Assembly: GCF_002900965.1 (NCBI RefSeq)
Contig: NZ_PJOM01000001.1
Location: 310,001 to 374,000, forward strand
Direction of reading: 5' to 3'
Source: Pseudotabrizicola formosa
Lineage (GTDB): Bacteria; Pseudomonadota; Alphaproteobacteria; Rhodobacterales; Rhodobacteraceae
Length of the DNA stretch: 64,000 nucleotides
Shown: positions 38,524 through 48,161 of the stretch, one piece after another
Layout of the letters: each line of letters opens with the position of its first letter
How positions within the stretch are numbered: the stretch's first letter is position 1
Made by a program: the position numbers and the translations under genes
Notes under the pieces: generated by a model
Databases searched by the model: none
Seen by the model: only the letters and a program-made list of their open reading frames with translations
Told to the model about the DNA's origin: nothing

Positions 38524-39855
38524 CTAGCGCAGCGCCCGCTCTGCCGCCGACCCCAGCCGCAGCAGACGCTCTTCCTGCATCGGCCCCGCCATCAGGCTGA
38601 GTCCGCAGGACGGTTCCGATGTTGGCAGGGTCAGCGCACAGCCATCCATCAGATTGCCGATCCGCGTGTTGCGCAGGGCCAAGAGGTTTTCAGACACGTA
38701 ATAGGCATCATCCGTCATCAGCCGTGCCGCATCGGGGGGCAGGATCGGCGCGGTCGGCACCAGAACTGCATCATACCCCGCCACCGCCCGCGCCCAGTGC
38801 CCGCGCAGAATGCGCAAACGCCGCCAGGCGGCCACGTAATCGGGGGCACTGAACCCGGCCCCCAGCCGGAACCGCTCCAGAATGCGCGGGAACATCTTGT
38901 CGGGGGCGGACTCGATAGCCTTGCTCCAGATACCATAGGCTTCGGCGGTGAACAGGATCGGCGACAGCGCCATTGCCTCGGTCAGGTCCGGCACAACACC
39001 CCGCTCTAGCCGCGCGCCTGCCCGTGCCAGCCGCGTCAGCGCATCGTCAAACCCGCGGGCGGGCGCAGCGCGCAGATCATCCAGGGCCACCGTTTCAAGC
39101 ACCAGAAAGCGCATGCCTGACAGGCTGGCCCCGGCCAGATCGGCCGCCCGCCCGCCCTCGAGCGCGGCCAGCAGCAGGGCACAATCCTCGACAGTGCGGG
39201 CCAGGGGGCCTACGGTGTCAAACATTTCGGCCAGGGGCACCACGCCTTTGGTGGACACCCGCCCATGCGTGGTCTTCAATCCCACCAGATCATTCCAGGC
39301 CGCCGGTATCCGGACCGATCCGCCGGTATCAGACCCGATAGCTGCCGGGGCCAGACCATGCGCGACCGATGCCGCAGCGCCCGAGGATGATCCACCTGCC
39401 ACCGCGGCCTCATCATTGATGCAGGGCGGTGTGGCCGTCACCGGGTTCAGCCCCAGCCCGGAAAACGCCAGTTCCGACATGTGGGTTTTTCCAAGGCAGA
39501 CCAGACCTTGCAGCGTTGCCATCCGCAGAACCTCGGCGTCAGCCTCGGGTATCCGGCCCCGCAGCAGCGCGGAGCCTGCTTCGGTGGCGCGGCCTGCCGT
39601 GTCAAACAGGTCTTTCCAGCTGATCGGCACGCCGTCAAGCACGCCGCGCCTCAATCCGGCCTTGGCGCGGGACGCTGCTGCCATCGCTTCAGACCGGCAG
39701 CGGTCGGGTGTCACGCGGGCATAGATCCGGTCGCGCAACGGGTGGCGATCAATCACGTCCAGCTGCATCTCGCACAGCTCGACCGGGTTGATCCGGCCGG
39801 CACCGATTCCCGCACCCAGCTCTGCCGCCGTCATATCCGCCCACGTCTTCGCCAT
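38524..39855 (-). CDS. Amidase signature family protein
   Basis: The 443-residue protein has the Ser-cisSer-Lys amidase layout: Lys in ISWKDLFD, the Ser-rich loop GGSSSGAAASVA, and the nucleophile region GSDTGGSVRIPAAW. The family hydrolyses amides, including GatA-like, nicotinamide and aryl amides. The substrate is unknown. The start MAKTWADM was chosen because the upstream extension is not family-like. It precedes the DapC-like gene by about 140 bases. Confidence 0.9.
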   Translation of the reverse strand: MAKTWADMTAAELGAGIGAGRINPVELCEMQLDVIDRHPLRDRIYARVTPDRCRSEAMAAASRAKAGLRRGVLDGVPISWKDLFDTAGRATEAGSALLRGRIPEADAEVLRMATLQGLVCLGKTHMSELAFSGLGLNPVTATPPCINDEAAVAGGSSSGAAASVAHGLAPAAIGSDTGGSVRIPAAWNDLVGLKTTHGRVSTKGVVPLAEMFDTVGPLARTVEDCALLLAALEGGRAADLAGASLSGMRFLVLETVALDDLRAAPARGFDDALTRLARAGARLERGVVPDLTEAMALSPILFTAEAYGIWSKAIESAPDKMFPRILERFRLGAGFSAPDYVAAWRRLRILRGHWARAVAGYDAVLVPTAPILPPDAARLMTDDAYYVSENLLALRNTRIGNLMDGCALTLPTSEPSCGLSLMAGPMQEERLLRLGSAAERALR

Positions 39856-39944
39856 GCCATTCCCTGCCTGCACCCGGTCTTTCCGCAACGCTAGCGGCAA
39901 GGCGGCGCATGGACAATTCCGATCTTTGCCCCATAGTCGCTTGC

Positions 39945-41174
39945 ATGACATATGACAGCGACATCCTGATTGCCGGGGGGGGATTGAACGGCCCGGCATT
40001 GGCGCTCGCGCTGGCACAAAGCGGGCTGAGCGTGACCGTGGTGGATGCGCGCCCCGCCCCTGCCCGGGCCGAAGCGGGCTTTGACGGCCGCAGCTATGCG
40101 CTGGCCATTGCGTCCAAGCGGTTGCTCAGTGCCATCGGCCTCTGGCCTGCCGTGGCCGGACAGGTGCAGCCGATCCTGCAGATCAAGGCGTCTGATGGTC
40201 TTGCCGGCCGGGGGGCAGCGCCGTTCTTCCTGCATTTCGACTCTGCCGAGATTGAAGAAGGCCCGATGGGGTTCATGCTGGAAGACCGCCATCTGTACCG
40301 CGCCTTTCTGCAGGCGATGGATGCCGCCCCCGGCCTGACCCTGCTGTCAGGCGAAACGGTTGTGGCGCAGGAGGTAACGCCAAGCGGCGCAACCGTCACC
40401 CTGGCCTCAGGCAAGACCTTGACCGCGCGCCTGCTGGTCGGCTGCGACGGGCGCGGGTCCGGCACGGCCCTTCGTGCGGGGATCACCCGTGTTGGCTGGG
40501 GATACGGCCAGACGGCCTTGGTCACGGCGATCCGGCATGAGAAAGACCATCACGGCATTGCTCAGCAATTCTTCATGCCCGCTGGTCCGCTGGCGATTTT
40601 GCCGTTGCCTGGTGGGCACCATTCGTCGATTGTCTGGAGCGAGACCGACAGCGCCGCCGCCGCCATTCAGGCGCTTTCGGATGCGGAATATCTGGAGGTG
40701 CTGCGCCCGCGGTTTGGTGATTTCCTTGGGGAGATCACGCTTGCAGGCGCGCGCTTCACCTATCCGCTGTCGCTGAGCCTGGCGCAAAGTTTCATCGCCC
40801 CGCGTGTGGCGTTGGTCGGGGACGCGGCACATGGTGTCCACCCGATTGCCGGGCAGGGCCTGAACCTTGGGTTGCGGGACGTGGCGGCGTTGGCGGAAGT
40901 TCTGGTGGATGCAAGCCGTCGCGGCGAAGATATCGGTGCCGCCGATGTGTTGGAGCGCTACCAGCGCTGGCGGCGGTTCGATTCCACCACGCTGGCGCTA
41001 GGAATGGATAGCGTCAACCGGCTGTTTTCAAATGACAATCCGGCGCTCAGGCTAGCGCGCGATTTTGGCATGGGGGCGATAAACGCGCTGCCGCGCCTGC
41101 GGCGCGGCTTCATGCGCCAGGCCGCCGGCCTGTCAGGCGATCTGCCGCGTCTGCTCTCGGGCCAGCCCTTGTGA
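39945..41174 (+). CDS. UbiH/COQ6-family ubiquinone biosynthesis hydroxylase
   Basis: The 409-residue FAD monooxygenase has the N-terminal GGGLNGPALALALAQSG dinucleotide fold, the DG motif (VGCDGRGSGTALR) and the second FAD motif GDAAHGVHPIAGQGLNLGLRD. All are hallmarks of aromatic-ring hydroxylases of coenzyme Q synthesis. The ring position cannot be told from sequence, because UbiH, UbiF, UbiI and UbiL are close. It is divergent from the amidase gene. Confidence 0.92.
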   Translation: MTYDSDILIAGGGLNGPALALALAQSGLSVTVVDARPAPARAEAGFDGRSYALAIASKRLLSAIGLWPAVAGQVQPILQIKASDGLAGRGAAPFFLHFDSAEIEEGPMGFMLEDRHLYRAFLQAMDAAPGLTLLSGETVVAQEVTPSGATVTLASGKTLTARLLVGCDGRGSGTALRAGITRVGWGYGQTALVTAIRHEKDHHGIAQQFFMPAGPLAILPLPGGHHSSIVWSETDSAAAAIQALSDAEYLEVLRPRFGDFLGEITLAGARFTYPLSLSLAQSFIAPRVALVGDAAHGVHPIAGQGLNLGLRDVAALAEVLVDASRRGEDIGAADVLERYQRWRRFDSTTLALGMDSVNRLFSNDNPALRLARDFGMGAINALPRLRRGFMRQAAGLSGDLPRLLSGQPL

Positions 41175-41371
41175 CCGAAGCGCGGGGGCCATCGCAGGTG
41201 CCGTCGAGCCCCCCGCTAAGGTGCAGGTCGCCCCGGTCCTGTGCAAAATTCTGCCTGCGCGGTGGACCGGTGCCGACGGCGGGCCGCAACGTCTGCTGGT
41301 GTGCACCGGTGCCAAATGCTTAAAATCCGAGGGTAGCGCTTTCCCATCGATCCAGCCTATCGCGACCGGGA

Positions 41372-41857
41372 TCACTCCGCCAGATGCGCGCGGAAGGTCT
41401 GCACGACCTGATCATAGACCGCACGCTTGAAAGGTACGATCGCGTCGCACATCTCTGCCGCACCGATCCATTTCCATGCGGAAAATTCCGGGTGTTCGCG
41501 GTCGATGCTGATCTGATCATCCTGGCCGAGGTAGCGCAACAAGAACCACTTCTGCTTTTGCCCCCGAAATTTGCCCTTCCAGACCTTGCCCAGAAGCTCT
41601 GGCGGCAGGTCATAGGTGACCCAGCCTTTGGTCTTGTCGATGATCTCGACCAGATCAGCGGTGACCCCTGTCTCTTCCCACAGTTCACGCAAGGCGGCGT
41701 CGCCGGGCGCTTCGCCGTCATCAATGCCGCCCTGTGGCATTTGCCAGGCGGGCGAAGGCGTATCGAGGCGTTGGCCAGCCCAGATGCGACCTTCGCCATT
41801 GATCAGCATCACGCCGACACAGGGGCGGTAGGGCAGGGTTTCGGGATCGATCGGCAT
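41372..41857 (-). CDS. rppH: RNA pyrophosphohydrolase RppH
   Basis: RppH removes pyrophosphate from mRNA 5' ends and starts decay. The 161-residue Nudix protein has [16 protein letters not shown], the Nudix box [22 protein letters not shown], and the C-terminal [13 protein letters not shown]. The ATG at 41857 has GGCGGAG just upstream; a TTG directly before it is in frame. ctpA lies 78 bases upstream beyond a hairpin. Confidence 0.95.
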   Translation of the reverse strand: MPIDPETLPYRPCVGVMLINGEGRIWAGQRLDTPSPAWQMPQGGIDDGEAPGDAALRELWEETGVTADLVEIIDKTKGWVTYDLPPELLGKVWKGKFRGQKQKWFLLRYLGQDDQISIDREHPEFSAWKWIGAAEMCDAIVPFKRAVYDQVVQTFRAHLAE

Positions 41858-41880
41858 CAACTCCGCCAGTCTGGTCTTTT

Positions 41881-41909
41881 GGCGCAGAGAGCGATTTGCT
41901 CTCTGCGCC
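41881..41909. terminator. 12-bp hairpin between ctpA and rppH
   Basis: A perfect 12-bp stem (41881-41892 with 41898-41909) with loop GATTT lies between ctpA and rppH on the same strand. On the minus strand it is followed by AAAA rather than T residues, so it is a poor terminator and more likely an mRNA-processing or stability hairpin. Confidence 0.6.
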
Positions 41910-41934
41910 GATTTCAGGTTGCCAAGAGATGCCC

Positions 41935-43272
41935 TTATTGCGCCACGGCGGCAAGGCCGCGCAGGATGTCGATGGCATAGGCCAGCTGATAGTCTTCATC
42001 GCGCAGGTTGGCCGCTTCTTCGGTGCGGGCGCGCTCTTCTTCCAGCAGTCTGCGCTCGTCCTCGGACATCGAGTCATTGGACAGTGTCCCGCGCAGATCG
42101 GCTTCCGACGTCTGCGGGCGCAGGGCGCTGGTTTCTTCTTCTGCCGCTGCGGCTTCAGGGTCGCGGCGTGGCTGGTTGACCACGATGTCGGGCATCACGC
42201 CGAGCGCCTGAATAGACCGGCCCGAGGGCGTGTAATAGCGCGCCGTGGTCAGGCGCATCGCCCCATCGCCGCGCAGCGGGATCACGGTCTGGACCGAGCC
42301 TTTGCCAAAGCTTTTGGTGCCGACCACAATCGCGCGGCGGTGATCCTGCAAGGCACCCGCCACGATTTCGGAGGCCGAGGCGGAACCGCCGTTGACCAGC
42401 ACGACAATCGGCTTGCCCATCGCCAGATCGCCGGGTTGCGCGTTGAAACGCTCGCTGTCCACCGGTTCACGGCCACGGGTCGAGACGATTTCGCCCTTGT
42501 CGAGGAAGGCGTCCGACACCCGGATCGCCTGTGTCAGCAGACCGCCGGGGTTGTTGCGCAGGTCGATGACGAAACCGTTCACATTTTCCATGCCTCCGAC
42601 CTCTTCGACGGCGGTGCGCAGGTTTTCTTCCAGTCCCGAATATGTCTGATCGTTGAAGGTGGTCACCCGCAACACCACGGTTTCACCCACCACCCGGTTG
42701 CGGACGGCGACCAGTTTGATGGTGTCGCGGATGATCGAGACATCGAAAGGCTCTGCCACACCTTCGCGCACTACGGTGATGATGATTTCCGACCCGACCG
42801 GGCCGCGCATCATGTCGACGGCGGCATCAAGTTGCAGACCAAGCACGGATTCGCCGTTCACATGCGTGATGTAATCGCCGGCCTCGATTCCGGCCTCGTC
42901 AGCAGGGGTGTCATCCATCGGCGAGACGACTTTCACAAAACCCTCTTCCTGCGTGACCTCGATGCCCAGACCGCCAAACTCGCCGCGGGTCTGCACCTGC
43001 ATGTCGTCAAAATCCGAAGCAGCGAGATAGTTGGAATGCGGGTCCAGCGAGGTCAGCATTCCGTTGATCGCGGCTTCGATCAACTCTTTGCTGTCGACCT
43101 CTTCGACATATTGGGCGCGCACCCGCTCGAAAATGTCGCCAAACAGATCCAGCTGTTCATAGACATTGGCGTTGCGGCTGTTTTCCTGTGCAATCAGCGG
43201 GGCCGCGAATTGTGTCGTCAGGACGACCCCGGCCACGGTGCCGCCGATTGCGGCCATAACGAATTTCTTCAT
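41935..43272 (-). CDS. ctpA: C-terminal processing peptidase (S41, CtpA)
   Basis: The 445-residue protein has an N-terminal signal/anchor (to about residue 25) and a helical segment. A PDZ domain follows ([15 protein letters not shown]), then the S41 core with RNNPGGLL. The catalytic Ser is in [14 protein letters not shown] and the Lys in [14 protein letters not shown]. It trims periplasmic proteins, often peptidoglycan hydrolases. It follows an EnvC-like gene by 8 bases, which fits that role. Confidence 0.95.
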   Translation of the reverse strand: MKKFVMAAIGGTVAGVVLTTQFAAPLIAQENSRNANVYEQLDLFGDIFERVRAQYVEEVDSKELIEAAINGMLTSLDPHSNYLAASDFDDMQVQTRGEFGGLGIEVTQEEGFVKVVSPMDDTPADEAGIEAGDYITHVNGESVLGLQLDAAVDMMRGPVGSEIIITVVREGVAEPFDVSIIRDTIKLVAVRNRVVGETVVLRVTTFNDQTYSGLEENLRTAVEEVGGMENVNGFVIDLRNNPGGLLTQAIRVSDAFLDKGEIVSTRGREPVDSERFNAQPGDLAMGKPIVVLVNGGSASASEIVAGALQDHRRAIVVGTKSFGKGSVQTVIPLRGDGAMRLTTARYYTPSGRSIQALGVMPDIVVNQPRRDPEAAAAEEETSALRPQTSEADLRGTLSNDSMSEDERRLLEEERARTEEAANLRDEDYQLAYAIDILRGLAAVAQ

Positions 43273-43280
43273 GCCTCGTC

Positions 43281-44390
43281 CTACTCTCTCAATGCGGCGA
43301 ACCATTCGGCCGGATCGACCGGGTCTGCCCCTTGCCTCAGCTCCATATAAAGCGTTTGCGTGCCTTGCACGCCACCGCCTTCTTGCGTGGCCGCCAGAAA
43401 TTCGGCAACCCCGGGTTCACCCCCGCCCATCAGCCCAAGGGCTGCCCCGGGGCCAAGAACCTCTCCGACCTGTCCATAGACTGTTTCCAGCCCGGCGAGG
43501 ATCAATAGATAGCCCCCTCCCGGCTCCAGCACGATCACATTTCCGTAGTCGAGCAAGGGGCCAAGATAGCGGATCGTTGCGGGCCAGGGCGTGGTCACCA
43601 GCGCGCGCGGGCGGGTTGCCAAGGTCAGGCCGGGGCGGCGCACCCCGGCAGCATCGGATTCCATCGACCGCCGCAAGAGCGTGCCCAGCACCGGCAGGGG
43701 CAACCGTCCCTTGGCGTCGGCAAAACTGCTGGCGTCGCCCGTGTCCAGCGCGAGTCCCGAAGCAAAGGCGTCCAGCGTATCGGCACTTTGCAGCAGGCCG
43801 CGCAGGGTTTCTGGGTCTTCGGTAAAGCGCAGTGGCAGCTCAGTGCGGTCTGATATGGCCTGCGACAGCGCCGTACGCGCCTGTTGCGCGACAGCGAGTC
43901 CGCTGGCCAAAGTCTCGCCGGCGGCCTGTTGCAGCGCGCGCAGGTCCTGCAATTCTGCCAGCTCTGCCCGCAGGCTTTCGGCTTCCGCCTGCAAGGCCGG
44001 CGTCACATCGGCTAGCATCATGCCCGAGCGCACCGTGCCCAAGGGGCCGGAGGGGTGCAGCAGCAACAGTGGGCCGGGGCGGCTTTCCATCTGGCTCAGC
44101 ACGCCGACCAGTTGTGCCACGCGGTCGCGCTTTGCCTGAAATTGCAGGTCCAGTGTGGTTTCGCGCAAATGGGCCTGGCGCAAGGCTTCGCGCAGGGCGG
44201 CCAGCCCGTCTTCGTAGGCACCGATGGTCCGGGTCAGCGCGGTGACCCTGTCGCGCGCGCTTGTTGCGGCCTCCAGCGCCGCCACAGCCTCTTGCAGGCT
44301 GGCCGAGGCGCTGGCCGCCTGATCGGCGACCCCTTGCCCCAAAGCCGGGGAGGTCAGCAGCAAAAGGCCAAGGGCGGCGGCGCGGATCAT
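43281..44390 (-). CDS. EnvC-like murein hydrolase activator (degenerate LytM domain)
   Basis: The 369-residue protein starts with a signal peptide (LGLLLLTSPALGQ). A long alpha-helical coiled coil (about residues 25-215) follows, then a C-terminal LytM/M23 fold (PWPATIRYLGPLLDYGNVIVLEP). The catalytic HxxxD and HxH residues of real M23 peptidases are not present, as in EnvC, which activates septal amidases instead of cutting wall itself. The ATG overlaps the gpmI stop by 2 bases, and ctpA follows. Confidence 0.88.
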   Translation of the reverse strand: MIRAAALGLLLLTSPALGQGVADQAASASASLQEAVAALEAATSARDRVTALTRTIGAYEDGLAALREALRQAHLRETTLDLQFQAKRDRVAQLVGVLSQMESRPGPLLLLHPSGPLGTVRSGMMLADVTPALQAEAESLRAELAELQDLRALQQAAGETLASGLAVAQQARTALSQAISDRTELPLRFTEDPETLRGLLQSADTLDAFASGLALDTGDASSFADAKGRLPLPVLGTLLRRSMESDAAGVRRPGLTLATRPRALVTTPWPATIRYLGPLLDYGNVIVLEPGGGYLLILAGLETVYGQVGEVLGPGAALGLMGGGEPGVAEFLAATQEGGGVQGTQTLYMELRQGADPVDPAEWFAALRE

Positions 44391-45925
44391 GTCAGCAGGC
44401 TTACTCCGGTCATCTCGGGCGGTTGCGGCAGGCCCATCAGCTGCAACACCGTTGGCGCAAGATCGGCCAGCCGACCGCCGTCGCGCAAGCGCGTGCCGGC
44501 AGGGGCTCCCATCACGATCACCGGTACTGGGTTCAGCGTATGGGCGGTGTGCGGTCCATTGGTGATCGGATCCCACATCTGTTCGCAATTGCCGTGGTCG
44601 GCTGTCACGATCATCGCGCCACCCCGCGCCTTCAAGGCGGCAACGGCCCGGCCCAAACCATCATCCACCGCCTCGCAGGCCTTGATTGCCGCCGCGAGCA
44701 CCCCTGTGTGGCCCACCATGTCGGGGTTGGCGAAATTGACCACGATCAGGTCATGCCCCGCCTCGATGGCGGCCACCAGCTGATCTGCCACTTCGGGCTC
44801 GCTCATCTGGGGTTGCAGGTCATAGGTTGCCACCTTGGGCGACAGCGGCATGGAGCGGGACTCGCCGTCAAACGGCACTTCACGCCCGCCGTTCAGAAAG
44901 AACGTCACATGCGGGTATTTCTCGGTTTCGGCCAGCCGGAACTGGGTTTTGCCCTGTGCGGCCACCCATTCGCCGAGGCAGTTCACGATCACCCGTTTGG
45001 GGAAGGCGGTGGCCATATAGGCATTGTGCGCCTGTGAATATTCCACCATGCCCAGCATTGCCGACCATGTGGGGCGGGGCCCTGTCTCAAAGGTGTCAAA
45101 CCCGGGCTGCCCCATCGCAGCCAGGATTTCGCGCGCGCGGTCAGCCCGGAAGTTCAGGCAAAACAGCCCGTCGCCATCCTTGGCTCCGGCATATTTGCCG
45201 ATGACCGCCGGGGCGAGGAATTCATCGGTCTCGCCCTTGGCATAGGATTGCGCGACGGCGGCTTCGGCCTCTGACACACGGTCGCCTTTCGCATGCACCA
45301 TGGCCGCGTAGGCGCGTGCCACCCGGTCCCAGCGGTTGTCACGGTCCATCGCCCAGTAACGCCCGGTCACCGTGGCCACCTGTGCGCCCTTTGGCAGGCC
45401 CGTCACCAGCTGCGCCATGAACCCGGCCGCAGAGGAGGGTGGCACGTCGCGCCCGTCAGTGATCGCGTGAAGCGCCACCGGCACGCCCAGATCGGTCAGC
45501 GCGCGGGCTGCAGCCAGCATGTGGCTGATATGGCCATGGACACCGCCATCAGATGCCACGCCCATCAGATGCGCGGTGCCCCCCGCGTGCTTGACCTTGG
45601 TGGCAAACTCCAGCAGCGCCTCATTGACGGCAAAGCTGCCATCCTCGACCGCCAGATCAATCGCGCCCAGATCCATCGCCACCACCCGGCCCGCGCCGAT
45701 ATTGGTGTGCCCCACCTCGGAATTGCCCATCTGCCCGCTTGGCAGGCCGACATCGGGGCCGAATGTGGTCAGTGTGGCGTGCGGGCAGGTCGCCATGAGC
45801 GCATCAAAATTGGGCGTCTTCGCCAGAGCCGGCGCATCCCATTCCCGCACCGGGCCAAGCCCCCATCCGTCAAGGATGCACAGCACAACGGGCTTGGGGA
45901 TTGTGGTCTTGGGCGGGGGGGTCAT
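44387..45925 (-). CDS. gpmI: 2,3-bisphosphoglycerate-independent phosphoglycerate mutase
   Basis: This di-manganese enzyme interconverts 3- and 2-phosphoglycerate in glycolysis. The 512-residue protein has VVLCILDGWGLG, the phosphoserine loop MGNSEVGHTNIGAGR, the HAITDGRDVPP region and the metal site VTADHGNCEQMWD. The start MTPPPKTT was preferred over an ATG four codons upstream. It heads a run with envC-like and ctpA genes. Confidence 0.97.
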   Translation of the reverse strand: MTPPPKTTIPKPVVLCILDGWGLGPVREWDAPALAKTPNFDALMATCPHATLTTFGPDVGLPSGQMGNSEVGHTNIGAGRVVAMDLGAIDLAVEDGSFAVNEALLEFATKVKHAGGTAHLMGVASDGGVHGHISHMLAAARALTDLGVPVALHAITDGRDVPPSSAAGFMAQLVTGLPKGAQVATVTGRYWAMDRDNRWDRVARAYAAMVHAKGDRVSEAEAAVAQSYAKGETDEFLAPAVIGKYAGAKDGDGLFCLNFRADRAREILAAMGQPGFDTFETGPRPTWSAMLGMVEYSQAHNAYMATAFPKRVIVNCLGEWVAAQGKTQFRLAETEKYPHVTFFLNGGREVPFDGESRSMPLSPKVATYDLQPQMSEPEVADQLVAAIEAGHDLIVVNFANPDMVGHTGVLAAAIKACEAVDDGLGRAVAALKARGGAMIVTADHGNCEQMWDPITNGPHTAHTLNPVPVIVMGAPAGTRLRDGGRLADLAPTVLQLMGLPQPPEMTGVSLLT

Positions 45926-46003
45926 ATGCGGCCTCATCTGCTTTGCTACAGGTCATAGCCCCTGGTGCCGGTTCGGGCAACAGGACGGAGTCCGCCGCAC
46001 CCG

Positions 46004-46426
46004 TCAGAGACCCTCTGCCGCAAGAGCCTGCCCATTGTCTCCGGCGGCAATCGGTACGGGCCTGCCTGCCTCATCCAGCGCGACAAAGGTGAAATTTGCT
46101 TCCGTCACCTTTTCACTCAGCGGGCTGGCGCGCGGGCGGCGCCAGGTGTCGACATGGATTGTCATCGACGTGCGCCCCTGCCGGACCAGCGTGGCATAGA
46201 TCGAGACCTCGTCCCCCACCTTGACGGGTCGGTGAAAGATCATCGCATCCACTGCAACCGTGGCGCTGCGCTTGCCCGAGGTGAGTGCGGCGACACTTCC
46301 CGCGGCCAGGTCCATCTGGCTCATCAGCCAACCACCAAAAATATCGCCCGAAGGGTTGGTATCGGCGGGCATTGCGATGGTGCGGATGGTGGGGCTGCCG
46401 GTTGGGGGCTGATCTTCACGGCTCAT
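46004..46426 (-). CDS. Acyl-CoA thioesterase, YciA/BACH hotdog family
   Basis: The 140-residue hotdog protein has the family pattern AMPADTNPSGDIFGGWLMSQMD, with the catalytic Asp, and VAVDAMIFHRPVKVGDEVSIY. YciA enzymes hydrolyse many acyl-CoAs and help CoA recycling. The cytosolic hexamer is typical. It is a single gene upstream of gpmI on the same strand. Confidence 0.92.
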   Translation of the reverse strand: MSREDQPPTGSPTIRTIAMPADTNPSGDIFGGWLMSQMDLAAGSVAALTSGKRSATVAVDAMIFHRPVKVGDEVSIYATLVRQGRTSMTIHVDTWRRPRASPLSEKVTEANFTFVALDEAGRPVPIAAGDNGQALAAEGL

Positions 46427-46710
46427 GGCGGTCCTTTGGTCTTTGGCGGCGGCCTATGTATGGACCAAGGCTGTTGCCGTGTCACGGTCCTGTGATGCGC
46501 GGGCCGCATACCACGATCCGGCGGGGCAAAGGCAACCCCGTCAATCCTGTTGCGAGGGGTGCAGGCGGTGTGCTGCCGTGGTGGATCCGACAGCACCTTT
46601 TCGCGGCCGTTGTCTTTGGGCTGCGACGTCAAAGGTAAAGTCTTGCCGCCTCCGGCGCGACGCAAGGCACATGGCTGCGCGCTGCCAGCTGCAGACCCCG
46701 GTTGTTTCGC

Positions 46711-47073
46711 TTAGAACCCGTGCAGCCGGTCCGCCCATTGCCAGCCAATCATGATCCCCTTGATCCGGGGCAACATCGCAAGACTGCCCGCCAGCACGAC
46801 TGCGCTGATCATCAAGGCCGTCGCCATCGGGCCGAAGTCACTGTAGACAATCATGGCGTGCAGCATGAAACCGGCGATGTGGCACATCACCAGAATGGTG
46901 AAATAGGCCGGGCCGTCATCGGCCTTTTGCTGGGCAAAGCTTTGGCCGCAGACGGTGCAGGCCGGGGCCACCTTCAGATAGCTGGTGAACAGCCGCCCTT
47001 CACCGCAATTCGGGCAACGGTGCCGCAAGCCATTCAGCATTGCGGGCTTTCTGAGGCGTTGGTCGTCTTGCAT
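46711..47073 (-). CDS. DUF983 small zinc-ribbon membrane protein
   Basis: The 120-residue protein has an N-terminal zinc-ribbon with paired cysteines (RHRCPNCGEGRLF ... CTVCGQSF), then two transmembrane segments (AYFTILVMCHIAGFML and LMISAVVLAGSLAML). DUF983 proteins are found next to cytochrome oxidase or respiratory genes in many bacteria; the function is unknown. ATG 47073 is directly after a GTG in the same frame. Confidence 0.88.
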   Translation of the reverse strand: MQDDQRLRKPAMLNGLRHRCPNCGEGRLFTSYLKVAPACTVCGQSFAQQKADDGPAYFTILVMCHIAGFMLHAMIVYSDFGPMATALMISAVVLAGSLAMLPRIKGIMIGWQWADRLHGF

Positions 47074-47221
47074 CACTGTCTCCTAACGACTGCTTCGATA
47101 TAGACAGTCAGACACAGCGTACAAGAGTGCAGTCAGAAACAAACCCATCGAAGGGGCGGGGAGATCATGATCCTTGCCGCCCTATCTTTTCACCCGACCT
47201 CCCTTTGTGCAGGACGGCAGA

Positions 47222-47245
47222 AGCGGGCCAGACAACCGGCCCGCT
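47222..47245 (-). terminator. Hairpin downstream of the tandem rhodanese gene
   Basis: An 8-bp stem (47222-47229 with 47238-47245, 8-base loop) lies 8 bases past the rhodanese stop. It is followed on the minus strand by TTCTGCC, so it is a weak terminator candidate. Confidence 0.45.
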
Positions 47246-47252
47246 ACAGGCC

Positions 47253-48161
47253 TCAGTCGGTTGTCAACGGATAGGCGACAGGGTCCTGTGCCGACCATTC
47301 CCACATCGACCCGGCATAGTTGCGCGCATCGACGCCGGCGCTTTGCAAAACTGCCGTGACAAAGCCCGAACGGATGCCTGCCGTGCAATAGGATACCACC
47401 TGTGTGGTCTTGGATATACCGAGCCCCGCCAGGCGGGACTGAAGCGCTTCGCCTGCCAGAACCTTGCCATCCGCACCGACCAGATCGGCGAAATGCAGAT
47501 GCTTGGCGCCGGGCACATGGCCGCCGCGCGTTTCGCCATAAGGTGTTGCGCCTGCATATTCGCGCCGCTCGCGGGTGTCGAGGATGACAACATCCGGCTG
47601 CCCGAGCAACGCGGCAAGCTGCTCTTTGGTGACCGCAAAATCCTGCGTGCGGCGGATGGTGAAGTCACCGCGATGCGCCGCAGCACCTGCCGGCAGATCG
47701 CCACCGGCAAGCAGAGCAGCAACACCTCCGTTCACCATATACGCCTGCTGATGGCCAAGGCTGCGCAGGGTCCACACGATACGGCCATCTTCTCCCCAGC
47801 CGTTCAAGGAGTCTGCAACAGCGATGACAGGTACGTCCGCAGACACGCCAAGAGCCTGCAACCGCGCGGTCAGAACGGCATCATCTGCCAGAAGCTGACC
47901 CTTGATTGGCAGGGCGGGATTGCTCAGGTCCTGCCAAGCGACCGCTGTGGAGCGCGGCAGGGGCCGCAACATGCGTTGCGCGGCACCACGGGTATCCAAC
48001 AACACCGCCCCCGAACCAAGCAAGCTGCGCGCGTGATCGGCCTCGATCAGCCAGGACGAGGGGCTTGCCCCCTCCGCCATCGCGGCAACGCCGGCACCAG
48101 ATGCAAATGCCATCGCGAGGGTGGCGGCCAGAACAAGGCGGCGTGTGGGATATGGAACCAT
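47253..48161 (-). CDS. Periplasmic tandem-rhodanese sulfurtransferase
   Basis: The 302-residue protein starts MVPYPTRRLVLAATLAMAFASG, a Sec-type signal peptide; an in-frame ATG farther upstream would hide it. Two rhodanese domains follow. The C-terminal one has the persulfide Cys in SYCTAGIRSG. The N-terminal one has DSLNGWGE where the Cys loop would be, so it is inactive, as in thiosulfate and mercaptopyruvate sulfurtransferases. It probably moves sulfane sulfur in the periplasm. Confidence 0.9.
   Translation of the reverse strand: MVPYPTRRLVLAATLAMAFASGAGVAAMAEGASPSSWLIEADHARSLLGSGAVLLDTRGAAQRMLRPLPRSTAVAWQDLSNPALPIKGQLLADDAVLTARLQALGVSADVPVIAVADSLNGWGEDGRIVWTLRSLGHQQAYMVNGGVAALLAGGDLPAGAAAHRGDFTIRRTQDFAVTKEQLAALLGQPDVVILDTRERREYAGATPYGETRGGHVPGAKHLHFADLVGADGKVLAGEALQSRLAGLGISKTTQVVSYCTAGIRSGFVTAVLQSAGVDARNYAGSMWEWSAQDPVAYPLTTD

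Noticed and set aside
41221-41430. Small plus-strand frame with LLVCTGAKC, like an iron-sulfur or thioredoxin-like motif
   Set aside because: One CX4C is not enough, it overlaps the end of rppH, and the C-terminal half has shadow composition.
46427-46710. Cys/Arg-rich plus-strand frame between the thioesterase and DUF983 genes
   Set aside because: The composition is not protein-like and there is no ribosome site. I see only an imperfect hairpin near the DUF983 end.
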